Part shown: positions 35,238 to 44,325 of the stretch, piece after piece
Layout: the number at the start of each line of letters is the position of its first letter
Position numbering within the stretch: position 1 is the stretch's first letter
DNA from: Bacillus_BA fengqiuensis
GTDB taxonomy: Bacteria > Bacillota > Bacilli > Bacillales > Bacillaceae_H
Length of the DNA stretch: 64,000 nt
Assembly: GCA_030813035.1 (NCBI GenBank)
Contig: JAUSTV010000002.1
Strand: one strand, 5' to 3'
The notes under the pieces: model-generated
The model's input: the letters and a program-made list of their open reading frames with translations, nothing else
The model's database searches: none
What the model was told of the DNA's origin: nothing
Translations under genes and position numbers: made by a program

Positions 35238-36503
35238 ATGAAAAAGTATCTTGTATTACTATTAATGTTTGCGTTACTCCTTGCCGGTTGCAGCGGCGGA
35301 AAGTCCACCAGCTCTAACAGTGGAAGCGAAGGAGCGAAAGAATTAACCTTCTGGAGCTTTGAAACAGAGAAAAGAGAGCAAATCCAAAAGTCAGTCGAGG
35401 AATTCAATGCCTCCCATAAAGATATTCAAATTAAAGCGGAGTTCATTGATAACGAGGCATTCAAGACAAAAATGAAAGTAGCGATTGCAGGAAATAAGCT
35501 GCCGGATATATTCCCCTACTGGAGCGGCGCTACATTTGAAACATTAGTAGATGCGGGTGTGGTTGGAGATTTAACTGAGCATCTTGATCAAGATACTGAA
35601 TTTAAAAATAAGGTACTTCCAGGCGGATTAGAAACATTCAGTTATGATGGAAAGACGTATGGCATTCCGTTGACATTAAGTTCGGTCCAATTGTGGTACA
35701 ACAAAGAGATCTTTGAAAAGAATGGATTAACACCTCCAAAAACATATGACGAGCTATTAGAAGTTGTCGATAAGCTAAACACAAAAAACATCACTCCGAT
35801 TACAGTATCAGGCAAGGATCGCTGGCCGGTACTTCACTGGTACTCTTATTTAGCACACCGAATTGGCGGTAATGAGCCATTTGAGAAAGCTAAAAACGGC
35901 GAAATTGATTTTACGGAGGCAAGCTTTGTTGATGCAGGTCAGAAATTAAAAGAATTGGCGATTGAGAAAAAAGGTTTTGTAAATGGATTTCTTGGTATAG
36001 ACAATTCGGCAGCTGGATCGGTGTTTATGAGTGGAAAAGCGGCCATGTATTTGCAGGGTGATTGGGCTCTTGCAGATTTTGTAAAAGATGAAAAATTTAC
36101 GAAAAAAGTCGGATTTGTTCCATTTCCTAAAATAGAGGGTGGAAATGACGATGAGCACATATTCCACGGCGGGTTCGGATTCGGGTATGCGATTTCGGCT
36201 AAAGCTGATCAAAAAGCAGCATATGAAGCAATCAAGTTTTTAAGCAGTGCCGAGCAAAGACAAGAAATCACAGAAGCCGGCACCCCAAGTGCAATGAAAG
36301 ATGTGGAGTTAGATCAATCCAAAATGAACCCGCTAGTGTACGAATACTTGACATATGTTGGTGAAAATGCAAAAGGGTTCTTTGGCTATTATGATCAACA
36401 GCTTGATCCAAAACGCGCAGATCAGTTTTTAAATGTAACTTCCGCGATTGTTGGAAAACCAGATGTTGATGTGAAGAAGGAATTAGGAACGATTGTAAAG
36501 TAA
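35238..36503 (+). CDS. Sugar ABC transporter substrate-binding lipoprotein 1
   Basis: 421 residues. A lipoprotein signal ends LLLAGC (Cys18), then a serine-rich linker and a family 1 solute-binding fold (ELTFWSFETEKREQI, GKTYGIPLTLSSVQLWYN, AMYLQGDWAL, FPQ-like FVPFPKIEGG). It captures the sugar outside the membrane for the permeases just upstream. The same length and most of the sequence recur in the protein at 40867-42132, so the gene was duplicated within the cluster. RBS AAGGGGGAG. The ligand is unknown; family members bind malto-, xylo- or other oligosaccharides. Confidence 0.93.
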   Translation: MKKYLVLLLMFALLLAGCSGGKSTSSNSGSEGAKELTFWSFETEKREQIQKSVEEFNASHKDIQIKAEFIDNEAFKTKMKVAIAGNKLPDIFPYWSGATFETLVDAGVVGDLTEHLDQDTEFKNKVLPGGLETFSYDGKTYGIPLTLSSVQLWYNKEIFEKNGLTPPKTYDELLEVVDKLNTKNITPITVSGKDRWPVLHWYSYLAHRIGGNEPFEKAKNGEIDFTEASFVDAGQKLKELAIEKKGFVNGFLGIDNSAAGSVFMSGKAAMYLQGDWALADFVKDEKFTKKVGFVPFPKIEGGNDDEHIFHGGFGFGYAISAKADQKAAYEAIKFLSSAEQRQEITEAGTPSAMKDVELDQSKMNPLVYEYLTYVGENAKGFFGYYDQQLDPKRADQFLNVTSAIVGKPDVDVKKELGTIVK

Positions 36504-36523
36504 TAGCAATGATTCTATTAACC

Positions 36524-36574
36524 ACTTCCGCATTCTCGCCATGCCATTCAGTTGGAGAGAATGCGGAAGTAACT
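36524..36574 (+). terminator. Terminator between binding-protein and isomerase genes
   Basis: ACTTCCGCATTCTC pairs perfectly with GAGAATGCGGAAGT. The tail (AACTTT) is poor in T, so it may let some transcripts through. It may set a high binding-protein to enzyme ratio. Confidence 0.7.
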
Positions 36575-36588
36575 TTACCTAAGCATAC

Positions 36589-36660
36589 GACTAGAATCAT
36601 CCCCACCTGAAAGGACCTGTCATAAAAACCTAGTAAAGCAATTTTTATATAAAAATAGAA
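36589..36660 (+). repeat. Degenerate copy of the GGACCCGTCA terminator repeat
   Basis: CATACGACTAGAATCATCC, CTGAAAGGACCTGTCAT and AAAACCTAG match the left half of the repeats at 48628-48715 and 55597-55685, but the right arm (TGACGGGTCC) is missing, so no terminator hairpin can form. Confidence 0.6.
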
Positions 36661-36674
36661 AAGGAGAGGTTTTC

Positions 36675-37643
36675 TTGAAACTTGGTGTGTTTGCTGTCTT
36701 ATTTTCCCAAAAAACGCTGGAAGAAGCATTGGATTACATAAAGGAGAGCGGTCTTGATACAGTCGAAATCGGTACAGGCGGTTATGTAGGGAATGCACAT
36801 TGTAAGCCGTCCGAACTTTTGAATGACGAAGAAAAGTTAAAACAATTTCAACAGGCATTTGATTCCCGCGGAATTCAAATTAGCGCGCTGAGCTGCCACG
36901 GAAATCCGCTGCATCCGAATAAGAACATCGCAGACGAACACCATCAAGCATTTCAGGATACTGTACGATTAGCATCTAAGCTTGGGGTTGAAAATGTCGT
37001 CACTTTTTCAGGGTGTCCGGGTGAGTCTGACTATTCTTTGCATCCTGTATGGATCACATGCCCGTGGCCGAATGATTTTTCAGATGTAGTGAATTGGCAA
37101 TGGAACGAAAAAGTCATTCCGTATTGGAAAGAGCAGAATGAGTTTTTAAAAGAGCAAGGCGTAAAAGCTGCCATTGAACCGCATCCAGGTTTTGTGGTTT
37201 ATAACACAGAAACATTGCTGCGCTTAAGAGCGGAATGCGGTGACCAAATTGGTGCTAACTTTGACCCGAGTCATTACTTTTGGCAAGGAATGGATCCTGT
37301 TGCCTGCATCAAGGCACTAGGAAAGGAAAACGCGTTATATCACTTCCATGCGAAGGATACAAGGATAGATGGACAAAATAATCCGTTAAATGGAGTGCTG
37401 GATACAAAGAGTTACAGCGACCTTGCCAACCGTTCATGGATTTTTAGAACAGTCGGTTACGGTCATGGAGAAGATACGTGGAGAGAAATCGTGAGTGCCC
37501 TTCAAACCATCGGCTATGATGGGGCAATTAGCATTGAGCATGAAGATGGATTAATGAGTGTTGAAGAAGGGTTTGGAAAAGCGGTCGCCTTTTTACGGGA
37601 TAAAATCATTAAAGAAGGAGCTGTTGAGATGTGGTGGGCGTAA
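36675..37643 (+). CDS. Sugar isomerase/epimerase-like TIM-barrel protein (AP endonuclease 2 family)
   Basis: 322 residues; TTG start with AAGGAGAGG 6 bases upstream. Xylose-isomerase-like barrel with metal-binding pattern: LSCHGNPLHPN, AAIEPHPGFVVYN (Glu/His), GANFDPSHYFWQG (Asp/His), FHAKDTRID (His/Asp) and ISIEHEDGLM (Glu). The family includes IolE-type dehydratases, 3-keto-sugar lyases and epimerases. Followed by an overlapping Gfo/Idh dehydrogenase gene, it may act on the keto product of that enzyme, but the exact reaction cannot be read from sequence. Confidence 0.85.
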   Translation: MKLGVFAVLFSQKTLEEALDYIKESGLDTVEIGTGGYVGNAHCKPSELLNDEEKLKQFQQAFDSRGIQISALSCHGNPLHPNKNIADEHHQAFQDTVRLASKLGVENVVTFSGCPGESDYSLHPVWITCPWPNDFSDVVNWQWNEKVIPYWKEQNEFLKEQGVKAAIEPHPGFVVYNTETLLRLRAECGDQIGANFDPSHYFWQGMDPVACIKALGKENALYHFHAKDTRIDGQNNPLNGVLDTKSYSDLANRSWIFRTVGYGHGEDTWREIVSALQTIGYDGAISIEHEDGLMSVEEGFGKAVAFLRDKIIKEGAVEMWWA

Positions 37644-38833
37644 ACAAAAAGCAAGTGAGAATTGGAATGATAGGCTACAAGTTTATGGGAAAAGCTCATT
37701 CCCATGCTTACAGGGATGTATCGTTTTACTTTGACCCGAATGCCGAGCCTGTATTGCAGGCATTGTGCGGCCGGAATGAAGAAGGTGTAAAAGAGGCGGC
37801 AGCCAAGATGGGCTGGCACAGCTACGAGACAGATTGGAGAAAACTAATTGAGCGTGAGGATATTGATTTAATTGATATCGTGACTCCCAATAACAGCCAT
37901 GCTGAAATTGCCATTGCAGCTGCTGAAGCAGGCAAACATGTTTTTTGTGAAAAGCCGCTGGCTATGACACTTGAGCAATCGAAGCGGATGTTAGAAGCGG
38001 TTGAGAAAAACGATGTCATCCATATGATCAATCATAACTACCGTTTTGCTCCGGCTGTTCAATTGGCTAAAAAACTAATTGAAAGCGGACGCTTAGGTAA
38101 GATTTATCATGTCAGAGCGACGTATTTGCAGGACTGGATCATGGATCCGCAGTTTCCTCTCGTCTGGCGCTTGAGTAAAGAAGTATGCGGTTCAGGCTCG
38201 CATGGTGACCTAGCAGCCCACAGTATTGATCTGGCAAGATTTTTAGTTGGCGAATTCAAAGAAGTAAGCGGCATATTAGAAACGTTTATTAAGGAGCGTC
38301 CGATTGTAGAAGACAGCTCCGGTTTAAGCGGAAAAGCCACTAGTAACCAAATGGGAGACGTCGATGTAGATGATGCGAGTGTTTTCATTGCCCGATTTGA
38401 AAACGGCGCCATCGGTACATTTGAAGCAACTCGATTTGCAGGCGGAAATCGAAACGGCAATCGTATTGAGATTAATGGTGAAAAAGGCTCTATCCGCTGG
38501 GACATGGAGAATATGAACAACTTGCAAGTGTATTTCCATAATGATGAACCTGGTTTGCAAGGGTTTAGAACCATTAATTGTACCGAAGAAATCCATCCTT
38601 ATGCAGGGGCATATTGGCCTGCAGGTCATATTATCGGATATGAACACACGTTTATCAATCTTATCGTGGAGTTATTAAACGGGGTGGATAAAGGCTATAG
38701 TCCTCTGCCTAACTTTATGGACGGTGTAAGAAACCAGGCTGTACTGGAAGCAGTCGAGCAATCTTCCCGTACAAAACAATGGGTTTCGATCTCAGATCTA
38801 CTTGAAAAATCAGAGCAATCTACAGTGGTTTAG
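37631..38833 (+). CDS. Gfo/Idh/MocA-family oxidoreductase 1
   Basis: 400 residues; GTG start overlapping the isomerase gene by 13 bases, with AAGGAG ~10 bases upstream. Rossmann domain with GMIGYKFMGKAHSHA, then NNSHAEIA and the cofactor/catalytic lysine in HVFCEKPLAMT; the C-terminal alpha/beta domain has GSGSHGDLAAHSIDLARFLVG. Such proteins oxidise or reduce a sugar hydroxyl with NAD(P). Length and the HSIDLARFLVG pattern resemble dehydrogenases found beside AP-endonuclease-like isomerases in glycoside clusters. One of three in this region. Confidence 0.9.
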   Translation: MVGVNKKQVRIGMIGYKFMGKAHSHAYRDVSFYFDPNAEPVLQALCGRNEEGVKEAAAKMGWHSYETDWRKLIEREDIDLIDIVTPNNSHAEIAIAAAEAGKHVFCEKPLAMTLEQSKRMLEAVEKNDVIHMINHNYRFAPAVQLAKKLIESGRLGKIYHVRATYLQDWIMDPQFPLVWRLSKEVCGSGSHGDLAAHSIDLARFLVGEFKEVSGILETFIKERPIVEDSSGLSGKATSNQMGDVDVDDASVFIARFENGAIGTFEATRFAGGNRNGNRIEINGEKGSIRWDMENMNNLQVYFHNDEPGLQGFRTINCTEEIHPYAGAYWPAGHIIGYEHTFINLIVELLNGVDKGYSPLPNFMDGVRNQAVLEAVEQSSRTKQWVSISDLLEKSEQSTVV

Positions 38834-38901
38834 GAGCACACTTATTCATCTTGAGTGCAGTAACAGGGATAATGCCTATAAAGAATGTGAGGAGAAAACC
38901 A

Positions 38902-39525
38902 ATGAAAAAAGCATTAATTGTATGGGGTGGATGGGATGGTCATGAACCAGACCTCGTTGCTCAAATTTTTGCAGGTATCTTGCGGGAGGAAAACTTTGAA
39001 GTCACGGTTTCCGATACATTAGACTCGTTTACAGATGCGGAAAGAATAGCCGCTCTTGATTTGATTGTCCCCGTCTGGACGATGGGAACGATTACGCAGG
39101 AACAGCTGCGGCCGCTGCTTGATACCGTACACGCGGGCTGCGGCATCGCCGGCTGCCACGGCGGGATGGCAGATTCGTTTCGCAATGAGGTGGAATACCA
39201 GTACATGGTTGGTGGACAATGGGTAGCTCATCCAGGCAATGACGGGGTATTATATGAAGTAAACATGACGGACCCGGAGAATCCCCTCACGAAAGGAATC
39301 GGCGATTTCGAGGTGAAGTCTGAGAAATATTACATGCATATCGATCCTGCCGTTAAAATTCATGCAACCACAAATTTCGATGAAGTGAAAATGCCGGTTG
39401 TTTGGACCAAAACATGGGGTGAGGGCAAGGTTTATTACAATAGTCTCGGCCATCAAGCCGACATTGTAGCAATGCCTCAAATAACTGAAATGATGCGCCG
39501 TGGATTTTTATGGGCAGTTCGTTAA
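38902..39525 (+). CDS. ThuA-like protein (trehalose utilisation family)
   Basis: 207 residues from ATG 38902, which has TGAGGAG 7 bases upstream; 17 in-frame codons upstream lack a site. Class I glutamine-amidotransferase-like fold: LIVWGGWDGHEPD, then GCGIAGCHGGMADSFR at the place of the usual nucleophile elbow (a Cys is present), VGGQWVAHPG and a C-terminal WGEGKVYYNSLGHQADI. ThuA of rhizobia works with a Gfo/Idh protein (ThuB) in disaccharide oxidation. Here it lies between two such dehydrogenase genes, which supports the same type of pathway. Confidence 0.88.
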   Translation: MKKALIVWGGWDGHEPDLVAQIFAGILREENFEVTVSDTLDSFTDAERIAALDLIVPVWTMGTITQEQLRPLLDTVHAGCGIAGCHGGMADSFRNEVEYQYMVGGQWVAHPGNDGVLYEVNMTDPENPLTKGIGDFEVKSEKYYMHIDPAVKIHATTNFDEVKMPVVWTKTWGEGKVYYNSLGHQADIVAMPQITEMMRRGFLWAVR

Positions 39526-39545
39526 TAAGAGAGGAGGAATAAATC

Positions 39546-40649
39546 ATGAAACGCAGTAAAGTAGGGATTGTCGGCTGCGGCAATATTAGCAGCATTTATT
39601 TTACTAATTTAAAGCAGTATCCAGAGGTTGATCTGGTGGCTTGTGCCGATTTGGATGTTGAACGTGCAAAGATGCGTGCAAAAGAATTCGACTTGGAAAA
39701 AGCCTATACAGTGGATGAACTGCTTGCAGATCCTGAGATCGATATTGTCGTTAATTTAACGATTCCAAAAGCGCATGCTTCTGTATGCAAGAATGCTCTT
39801 CAAGCGGGAAAGCACGTGTATGTTGAAAAACCGCTGGCAGTGACCCGTGAGGAAGGCAGGGAAATATTAAACCTTGCCCGGGAGAAAGGGTTGCGTGTGG
39901 CAAGTGCGCCAGAGACTTTTCTTGGAGGAGGCATCCAGACATGCCGCAAGCTCATTGATGAGGGGGCGATTGGCACCCCGGTTTCCGCTGCAGGATTTAT
40001 GCTTTGCGGTGGACATGAGCACTGGCACCCGGATCCGGAGTTTTATTATGAAGTCGGCGGCGGTCCAATGTTTGATATGGGGCCGTATTATTTAACGGCC
40101 TTTGTGACGCTTCTCGGCCCAATTCGGCGTGTGACAGGGTCTGCCGCTATTTCGTATTCAGAGCGGACCATTACAAGTGAAAAGAAGCGAGGCAAGAAAG
40201 TGCCGGTGGAAACACCAACGCACATTGCTGGTGTTATCGATTTTGAGAATGGGGCAGTCGGTACACTGATTACGAGCTTTGATACAATGGCGGGCAGCAC
40301 GCTTCCAAATATCGAGATTCATGGAAGCAAAGGCACACTTCTTGTGCCCGATCCTAATCATTTCGGAGGCACAGTCAAGCTTCGCAGAGCAGGAAGCGCG
40401 GATTGGGAGGAAATCCCGCTAACAAACGGATACACGGATAACAACCGTGGAATTGGTGTCGCTGATCTGGCACGCTCCATTGCTGAAGGTGACGAGCATC
40501 GAGCGCATGGCGATATGGCGTATCATGTACTTGAGGCCATGCATGGTTTCCATGATGCTTCACGCGAAAACAAGCATTATATCATGCAAAGCACCTGTAA
40601 TCGCCCCGCTCCAATGCCGGCGGAAAATCAGTATGAGGGAATCAGGTAA
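39546..40649 (+). CDS. Gfo/Idh/MocA-family oxidoreductase 2
   Basis: 367 residues, ATG with GAGGAGG 9 bases upstream. Rossmann motif KVGIVGCGNISSIYF, IPKAHASVCKNAL, lysine in HVYVEKPLAVT and FDMGPYYLTAFVTLLGPI in the second domain, the typical ThuB-like/glucose-fructose oxidoreductase layout. It starts 20 bases after the thuA-like gene. It may supply or consume the keto-sugar handled by the ThuA-like protein. Substrate and direction are inferred only. Confidence 0.9.
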   Translation: MKRSKVGIVGCGNISSIYFTNLKQYPEVDLVACADLDVERAKMRAKEFDLEKAYTVDELLADPEIDIVVNLTIPKAHASVCKNALQAGKHVYVEKPLAVTREEGREILNLAREKGLRVASAPETFLGGGIQTCRKLIDEGAIGTPVSAAGFMLCGGHEHWHPDPEFYYEVGGGPMFDMGPYYLTAFVTLLGPIRRVTGSAAISYSERTITSEKKRGKKVPVETPTHIAGVIDFENGAVGTLITSFDTMAGSTLPNIEIHGSKGTLLVPDPNHFGGTVKLRRAGSADWEEIPLTNGYTDNNRGIGVADLARSIAEGDEHRAHGDMAYHVLEAMHGFHDASRENKHYIMQSTCNRPAPMPAENQYEGIR

Positions 40650-40689
40650 AACACGATTCAGAAATATCCCTATTGATTCTAATTGATGA

Positions 40690-40766
40690 ACTATTACAGC
40701 TAATCATTGTCTCATTACAAACGCTGTAAAGATTGGTAGTATATTTTGTAATCGCATACAAACGGG
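40690..40766 (+). promoter_or_regulatory. Regulatory region of binding protein 2, copy 2, with cre
   Basis: CTATTACAGCTAATCATTGTC, CATTACAAACG and TTGTAATCGCATACA align with the block at 33230-33306 in the same order and spacing. TGTAATCGCATACA (40747-40760) matches 12 of 14 cre positions. A ~100-base leader then runs to the gene. Confidence 0.6.
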
Positions 40767-40866
40767 ATGGAGGAGATGTTTAAAAGCTGCTGTGTTCCGT
40801 TTAGTTGAAAGTAAATCATTTATTATTCTCAATTCAAACACAACTATATGTTAAGGAGAGTCAAAG

Positions 40867-42132
40867 ATGAAAAAGTATCTCGCATTACTGTTGATGTTTA
40901 CATTTCTCATTGCCGGCTGCAGCAACAAATCTGCCACCTCTGACAGCGGTGACGAAGGAGTAAAGGAACTTACATTATGGAGTGTTGAAACAGACAGAAA
41001 GCCATTTGTGGAAAAATCAATCGAAAAATTTAATGCTTCTCATAAAGATATCCAAATTAAAGCGGAATTCTTTGAAGATGAGGCATATAAAACAAAAATG
41101 AAGGTCGCCCTTGCAGGAAATAAAATGCCGGATTTATTTACGTACTGGAGTGGGGAGACATTTAAAACATTAGTGGATGCGGGAGCAGTTGGGGATATAA
41201 CAGAATACCTCAATCAAGATGCTTCTTTTAAGGAGAATATGCTTCCGGGAGGCTGGGACGCGTATACATTTGATGGAAAGACATATGGCATTCCGTATTC
41301 TTTAAATTCCGTTGCATTATGGTATAACAAGGAAATCTTTGAGAAAAACGGGTTAACACCGCCAAAGACATATGATGAGCTGTTAGAAGTGGTTGATAAG
41401 CTAAACGCGAAAAATATTACTCCAATTACAGTAGCGGGGAAAGATCGCTGGCCTGTTCTTCATTGGTATGCTTATTTAGCACAGCGAATCGGCGGCACTG
41501 AGCCATTCGACAAGGCGAAAAGCGGTGAAACAAATTTTGCAGAGGAAAGTTTTGTTGAAGCCGGTGAAAAGTTGAAAGAGTTGGCAATCGAGAAAAAAGG
41601 CTTTGTGAATGGATTCCTTGGACTAGACTATGCTGCTGCTGGATCTATTTTTACAAGCGGAAAGGCGGCTATGTATTTGCAAGGAGACTGGGCGATTTCC
41701 GAATTTGTGAAAGATGAGGCATTTGCGAAAAAAGTTGGATTTGTCCCATTCCCTGTAGTAGAGGGTGGTAAAGGGGAACAGCAAATTTTCCATGGCGGTT
41801 TCGGAAATGGTTATGCCATCTCAGCTAAAGCGGATCAAGCTGCGGCATTCGAAGCAATTAAATTTTTAAGCAGTGCTCAAGAAAGAAAACCAATAGCCGA
41901 GGAACTTGGAGTAACAAGTGCCATGGCAAATATCGAGCTGGATCAATCAAATATGAATCCGTTAGCGTATGAATATTTAACGTATATTAGTGAAAATGCA
42001 CAAGGTTTTTTTGGCTACTATGATCAACAGCTTGACCCAAAACGTGCAGATCAGTTTATGAACATTACTTCTGCTATTGTTGGGAAGTCAGATGTTGATG
42101 TGAAGAAGGAATTGGAAAGCATTCAAAAGTGA
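40867..42132 (+). CDS. Sugar ABC transporter substrate-binding lipoprotein 2
   Basis: 421 residues, lipobox LIAGC (Cys18). It aligns end to end with the protein at 35238 without visible gaps apart from the linker, and long segments are identical (for example IFEKNGLTPPKTYDELLEVV and YYDQQLDPKRADQF). Changes gather in the likely ligand cleft (LTLSSVQLWYN versus YSLNSVALWYN; VESLETFSY-type versus WDAYTF positions), so it may bind a related sugar for the same permeases. No permease genes follow it. RBS AAGGAGAG. Confidence 0.92.
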   Translation: MKKYLALLLMFTFLIAGCSNKSATSDSGDEGVKELTLWSVETDRKPFVEKSIEKFNASHKDIQIKAEFFEDEAYKTKMKVALAGNKMPDLFTYWSGETFKTLVDAGAVGDITEYLNQDASFKENMLPGGWDAYTFDGKTYGIPYSLNSVALWYNKEIFEKNGLTPPKTYDELLEVVDKLNAKNITPITVAGKDRWPVLHWYAYLAQRIGGTEPFDKAKSGETNFAEESFVEAGEKLKELAIEKKGFVNGFLGLDYAAAGSIFTSGKAAMYLQGDWAISEFVKDEAFAKKVGFVPFPVVEGGKGEQQIFHGGFGNGYAISAKADQAAAFEAIKFLSSAQERKPIAEELGVTSAMANIELDQSNMNPLAYEYLTYISENAQGFFGYYDQQLDPKRADQFMNITSAIVGKSDVDVKKELESIQK

Positions 42133-42185
42133 TAGGGTGTATGATGCCTTATTGACAGGTGTTTACAATATTATCGGGTTCTTAT

Positions 42186-42249
42186 GGGCAGTTATCCCCC
42201 ACCTAAGCTTTGTTGCTTTCTTCAGCTTTGAGGTGGGGGGCTACTGCCC
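42186..42249 (+). repeat. Long hairpin GGGCAGT...CCCCCACCT...AGGTGGGGG...ACTGCCC
   Basis: GGGCAGTTATCCCCCACCT pairs over almost its whole length with AGGTGGGGGGCTACTGCCC, with an inner AAGCTT-type stem. The right arm is the same motif (GTGGG..CTTACTGCCC) as at 30178 and 45505, suggesting a family of small non-coding elements derived from IS200/IS605-type ends. It lies between a binding-protein gene and the dehydratase gene and may also stop transcription. Confidence 0.65.
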
Positions 42250-42292
42250 TTTCATGTATGAACAAATTCGATAAAAAAGTGAGGAGCTGGAT

Positions 42293-44296
42293 ATGATGAG
42301 TGAGCAGTTAACTTATATTATGGGAGCAGACAGAGAGGAGCTGTATCGGGTTCAGTCCCATGCTCCCGGTCCTTCCGGTTCTCTTCCGCTAACGCCGGAT
42401 ATGCTGTTGCATTCTCCAAGCGGAGATTTGTTTGGGCTAACCCAAAATGTCGGCATGGGGTGGAAACCTAGTGAATTGTTAGGAAAACAAGTTCTTATTC
42501 TCAGTACTCAAGGGGGAATTCGTGCTGAGGATGGTACTCCGATTGCGTTAGGATATCATACAGGGCACTGGGAAGTCGGATTGCTCATGCGGGCGGCTGC
42601 AGAAGAGATCAAGGAAAGGGGAGGCGTACCGTTTGCCGGTTTTGTGAGTGACCCGTGTGACGGAAGGTCTCAGGGAACCACGGGGATGTTCGACTCGTTC
42701 CCTTATCGTAATGATGCCGCTATCGTTTATCGCAGGCTCATTCGCTCCTTGCCAACACGCAAAGCCGTTATCGGTGTTGCGACTTGTGATAAAGGCCTTC
42801 CGGCAACTATGCTTGCCCTTGCAGCGATGCACGATTTGCCTTGTATCATTATTCCCGGAGGTGTGACTCTCCCGCCCACAACCGGGGAGGATGCTGCAAA
42901 GATTCAAACGATTGGTGCCCGCTATGCCCAAAACGAACTGTCTTTAGAGGATGCTGCTGACTTAGGATGCAGAGCGTGCGCCACACCGGGAGGAGGGTGT
43001 CAGTTTCTCGGAACAGCGGCTACTTCTCAAGTGGTGGCGGAGGCGTTAGGAATGTCGTTACCTCATTCCGCTTTGGCGCCATCCGGACAGCCAATTTGGG
43101 AGGAGATGGCCCGTCAGTCTGCCCGAGCAGTGATTACGATGGAATCGAAAGGCTTGCGAATGAGGGATATTTTAACAGATGCCGCTATCCAAAATGCCAT
43201 GGTTGTACATGCTGCTTTCGGAGGCTCGACGAACTTGCTGCTTCATATCCCGGCTATTGCCCACGCAGCCAAGTTAAACATTCCAACCGTTCAGGACTGG
43301 AGCCGCATTAACAGAGAAGTGCCTCGCTTAGTAAGTGTATTGCCTAATGGACCAGTACACCATCCTACAGTTCGGGCTTTCATGGCTGGCGGAGTGCCGG
43401 AAGTAATGCTTCATCTCCGCAGGCTTGGCGTGCTGGAAGAGTCTGTTCTTACCGTCACAGGGGAGAAACTGGGCACTGTGTTAGACTGGTGGGAATCATC
43501 AGAACGCCGGGCGGAAATCCGAAAGCAGCTCAAACAAACAGATGGAGTAGACCCGGATGACGTCATTATGAATCCAGATCGGGCAAAAGCACGCGGGTTA
43601 ACGTCTACTGTCACGTTTCCGACCGGTAATATTGCTCCTGAGGGATCTGTCATCAAATCTACTGCAATTGATCCATCTGTTGTTGATGAAGATGGAGTGT
43701 ATCGCCATACAGGCAAAGCAAAAGTCTTTACATCTGAAAAGGCAGCCATTTCTGCGATTAAAACCGGAAAGATTGAAGCTGGAGATATTATGGTTGTCAT
43801 GGGCCGCGGCCCTTCCGGTTCAGGAATGGAAGAAACGTATCAGCTCACTTCAGCCTTAAAGCATTTGTCATTCGGGAAGCATGTTTCCCTTATTACGGAT
43901 GCCCGTTTTTCCGGGGTTTCAACGGGGGCTTGTATAGGTCATGTAGGACCTGAGGCACTAGCGGACGGTCCTGTCGGCAAACTGCGGACGGGGGATGTGA
44001 TTGAGATTATAGTAGACCGCAACAAGCTGGAAGGGAGTCTCCATTTTATTGGAGAAGGGGATCGAATCTTCACTCCGGAAGAAGGGGCTTCCATTCTGGC
44101 AGAGCGGGGGCGGCATCCGGATTTAGAACCGGATCCGGATTTACCGGATGATACCCGTTTATGGGCTGCATTGCAGGCAGTCAGCGGCGGAACCTGGAAA
44201 GGAAGCGTCTATGATGTCGATCAAATTATTAAAGTGTTGGAAGCGGGCAAAAAGGCACTGGAACTTGAATCCGTACAAGATGCAGCTTCAATATAA
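42293..44296 (+). CDS. Sugar-acid dehydratase, IlvD/EDD superfamily (YjhG/YagF type, D-xylonate dehydratase-like)
   Basis: 667 residues, longer than IlvD or Edd (~550-610) and matching the YjhG/YagF group. Iron-sulfur cysteines are in SDPCDGRSQG (Cys122), VATCDKGLP (Cys165) and TPGGGCQFLG (Cys236); the C-terminal DARFSGVSTGACIGHVGPEA motif is conserved. E. coli YjhG dehydrates D-xylonate to 2-keto-3-deoxy-xylonate; galactonate-type substrates are possible. No aldolase or semialdehyde dehydrogenase to finish that route is in the window. ATG 42293 (or 42296) follows GAGGAG. Its presence beside three Gfo/Idh dehydrogenases and a xylose regulon hints at an oxidative pentose branch. Confidence 0.88.
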   Translation: MMSEQLTYIMGADREELYRVQSHAPGPSGSLPLTPDMLLHSPSGDLFGLTQNVGMGWKPSELLGKQVLILSTQGGIRAEDGTPIALGYHTGHWEVGLLMRAAAEEIKERGGVPFAGFVSDPCDGRSQGTTGMFDSFPYRNDAAIVYRRLIRSLPTRKAVIGVATCDKGLPATMLALAAMHDLPCIIIPGGVTLPPTTGEDAAKIQTIGARYAQNELSLEDAADLGCRACATPGGGCQFLGTAATSQVVAEALGMSLPHSALAPSGQPIWEEMARQSARAVITMESKGLRMRDILTDAAIQNAMVVHAAFGGSTNLLLHIPAIAHAAKLNIPTVQDWSRINREVPRLVSVLPNGPVHHPTVRAFMAGGVPEVMLHLRRLGVLEESVLTVTGEKLGTVLDWWESSERRAEIRKQLKQTDGVDPDDVIMNPDRAKARGLTSTVTFPTGNIAPEGSVIKSTAIDPSVVDEDGVYRHTGKAKVFTSEKAAISAIKTGKIEAGDIMVVMGRGPSGSGMEETYQLTSALKHLSFGKHVSLITDARFSGVSTGACIGHVGPEALADGPVGKLRTGDVIEIIVDRNKLEGSLHFIGEGDRIFTPEEGASILAERGRHPDLEPDPDLPDDTRLWAALQAVSGGTWKGSVYDVDQIIKVLEAGKKALELESVQDAASI

Positions 44297-44325
44297 AAGA
44301 CCGTTAAATGAAAGGAGGAAATGGA

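Noticed and set aside
36268..36858. 196-codon reverse-strand ORF across binding protein 1 and the isomerase gene
   Set aside because: It crosses a perfect terminator stem and two genes of the opposite strand, and shows no protein-family motif.
38851..38901. N-terminal extension of the ThuA-like protein
   Set aside because: The 17 extra codons lack a ribosome binding site, while ATG 38902 has TGAGGAG at 7 bases and begins at the conserved strand.
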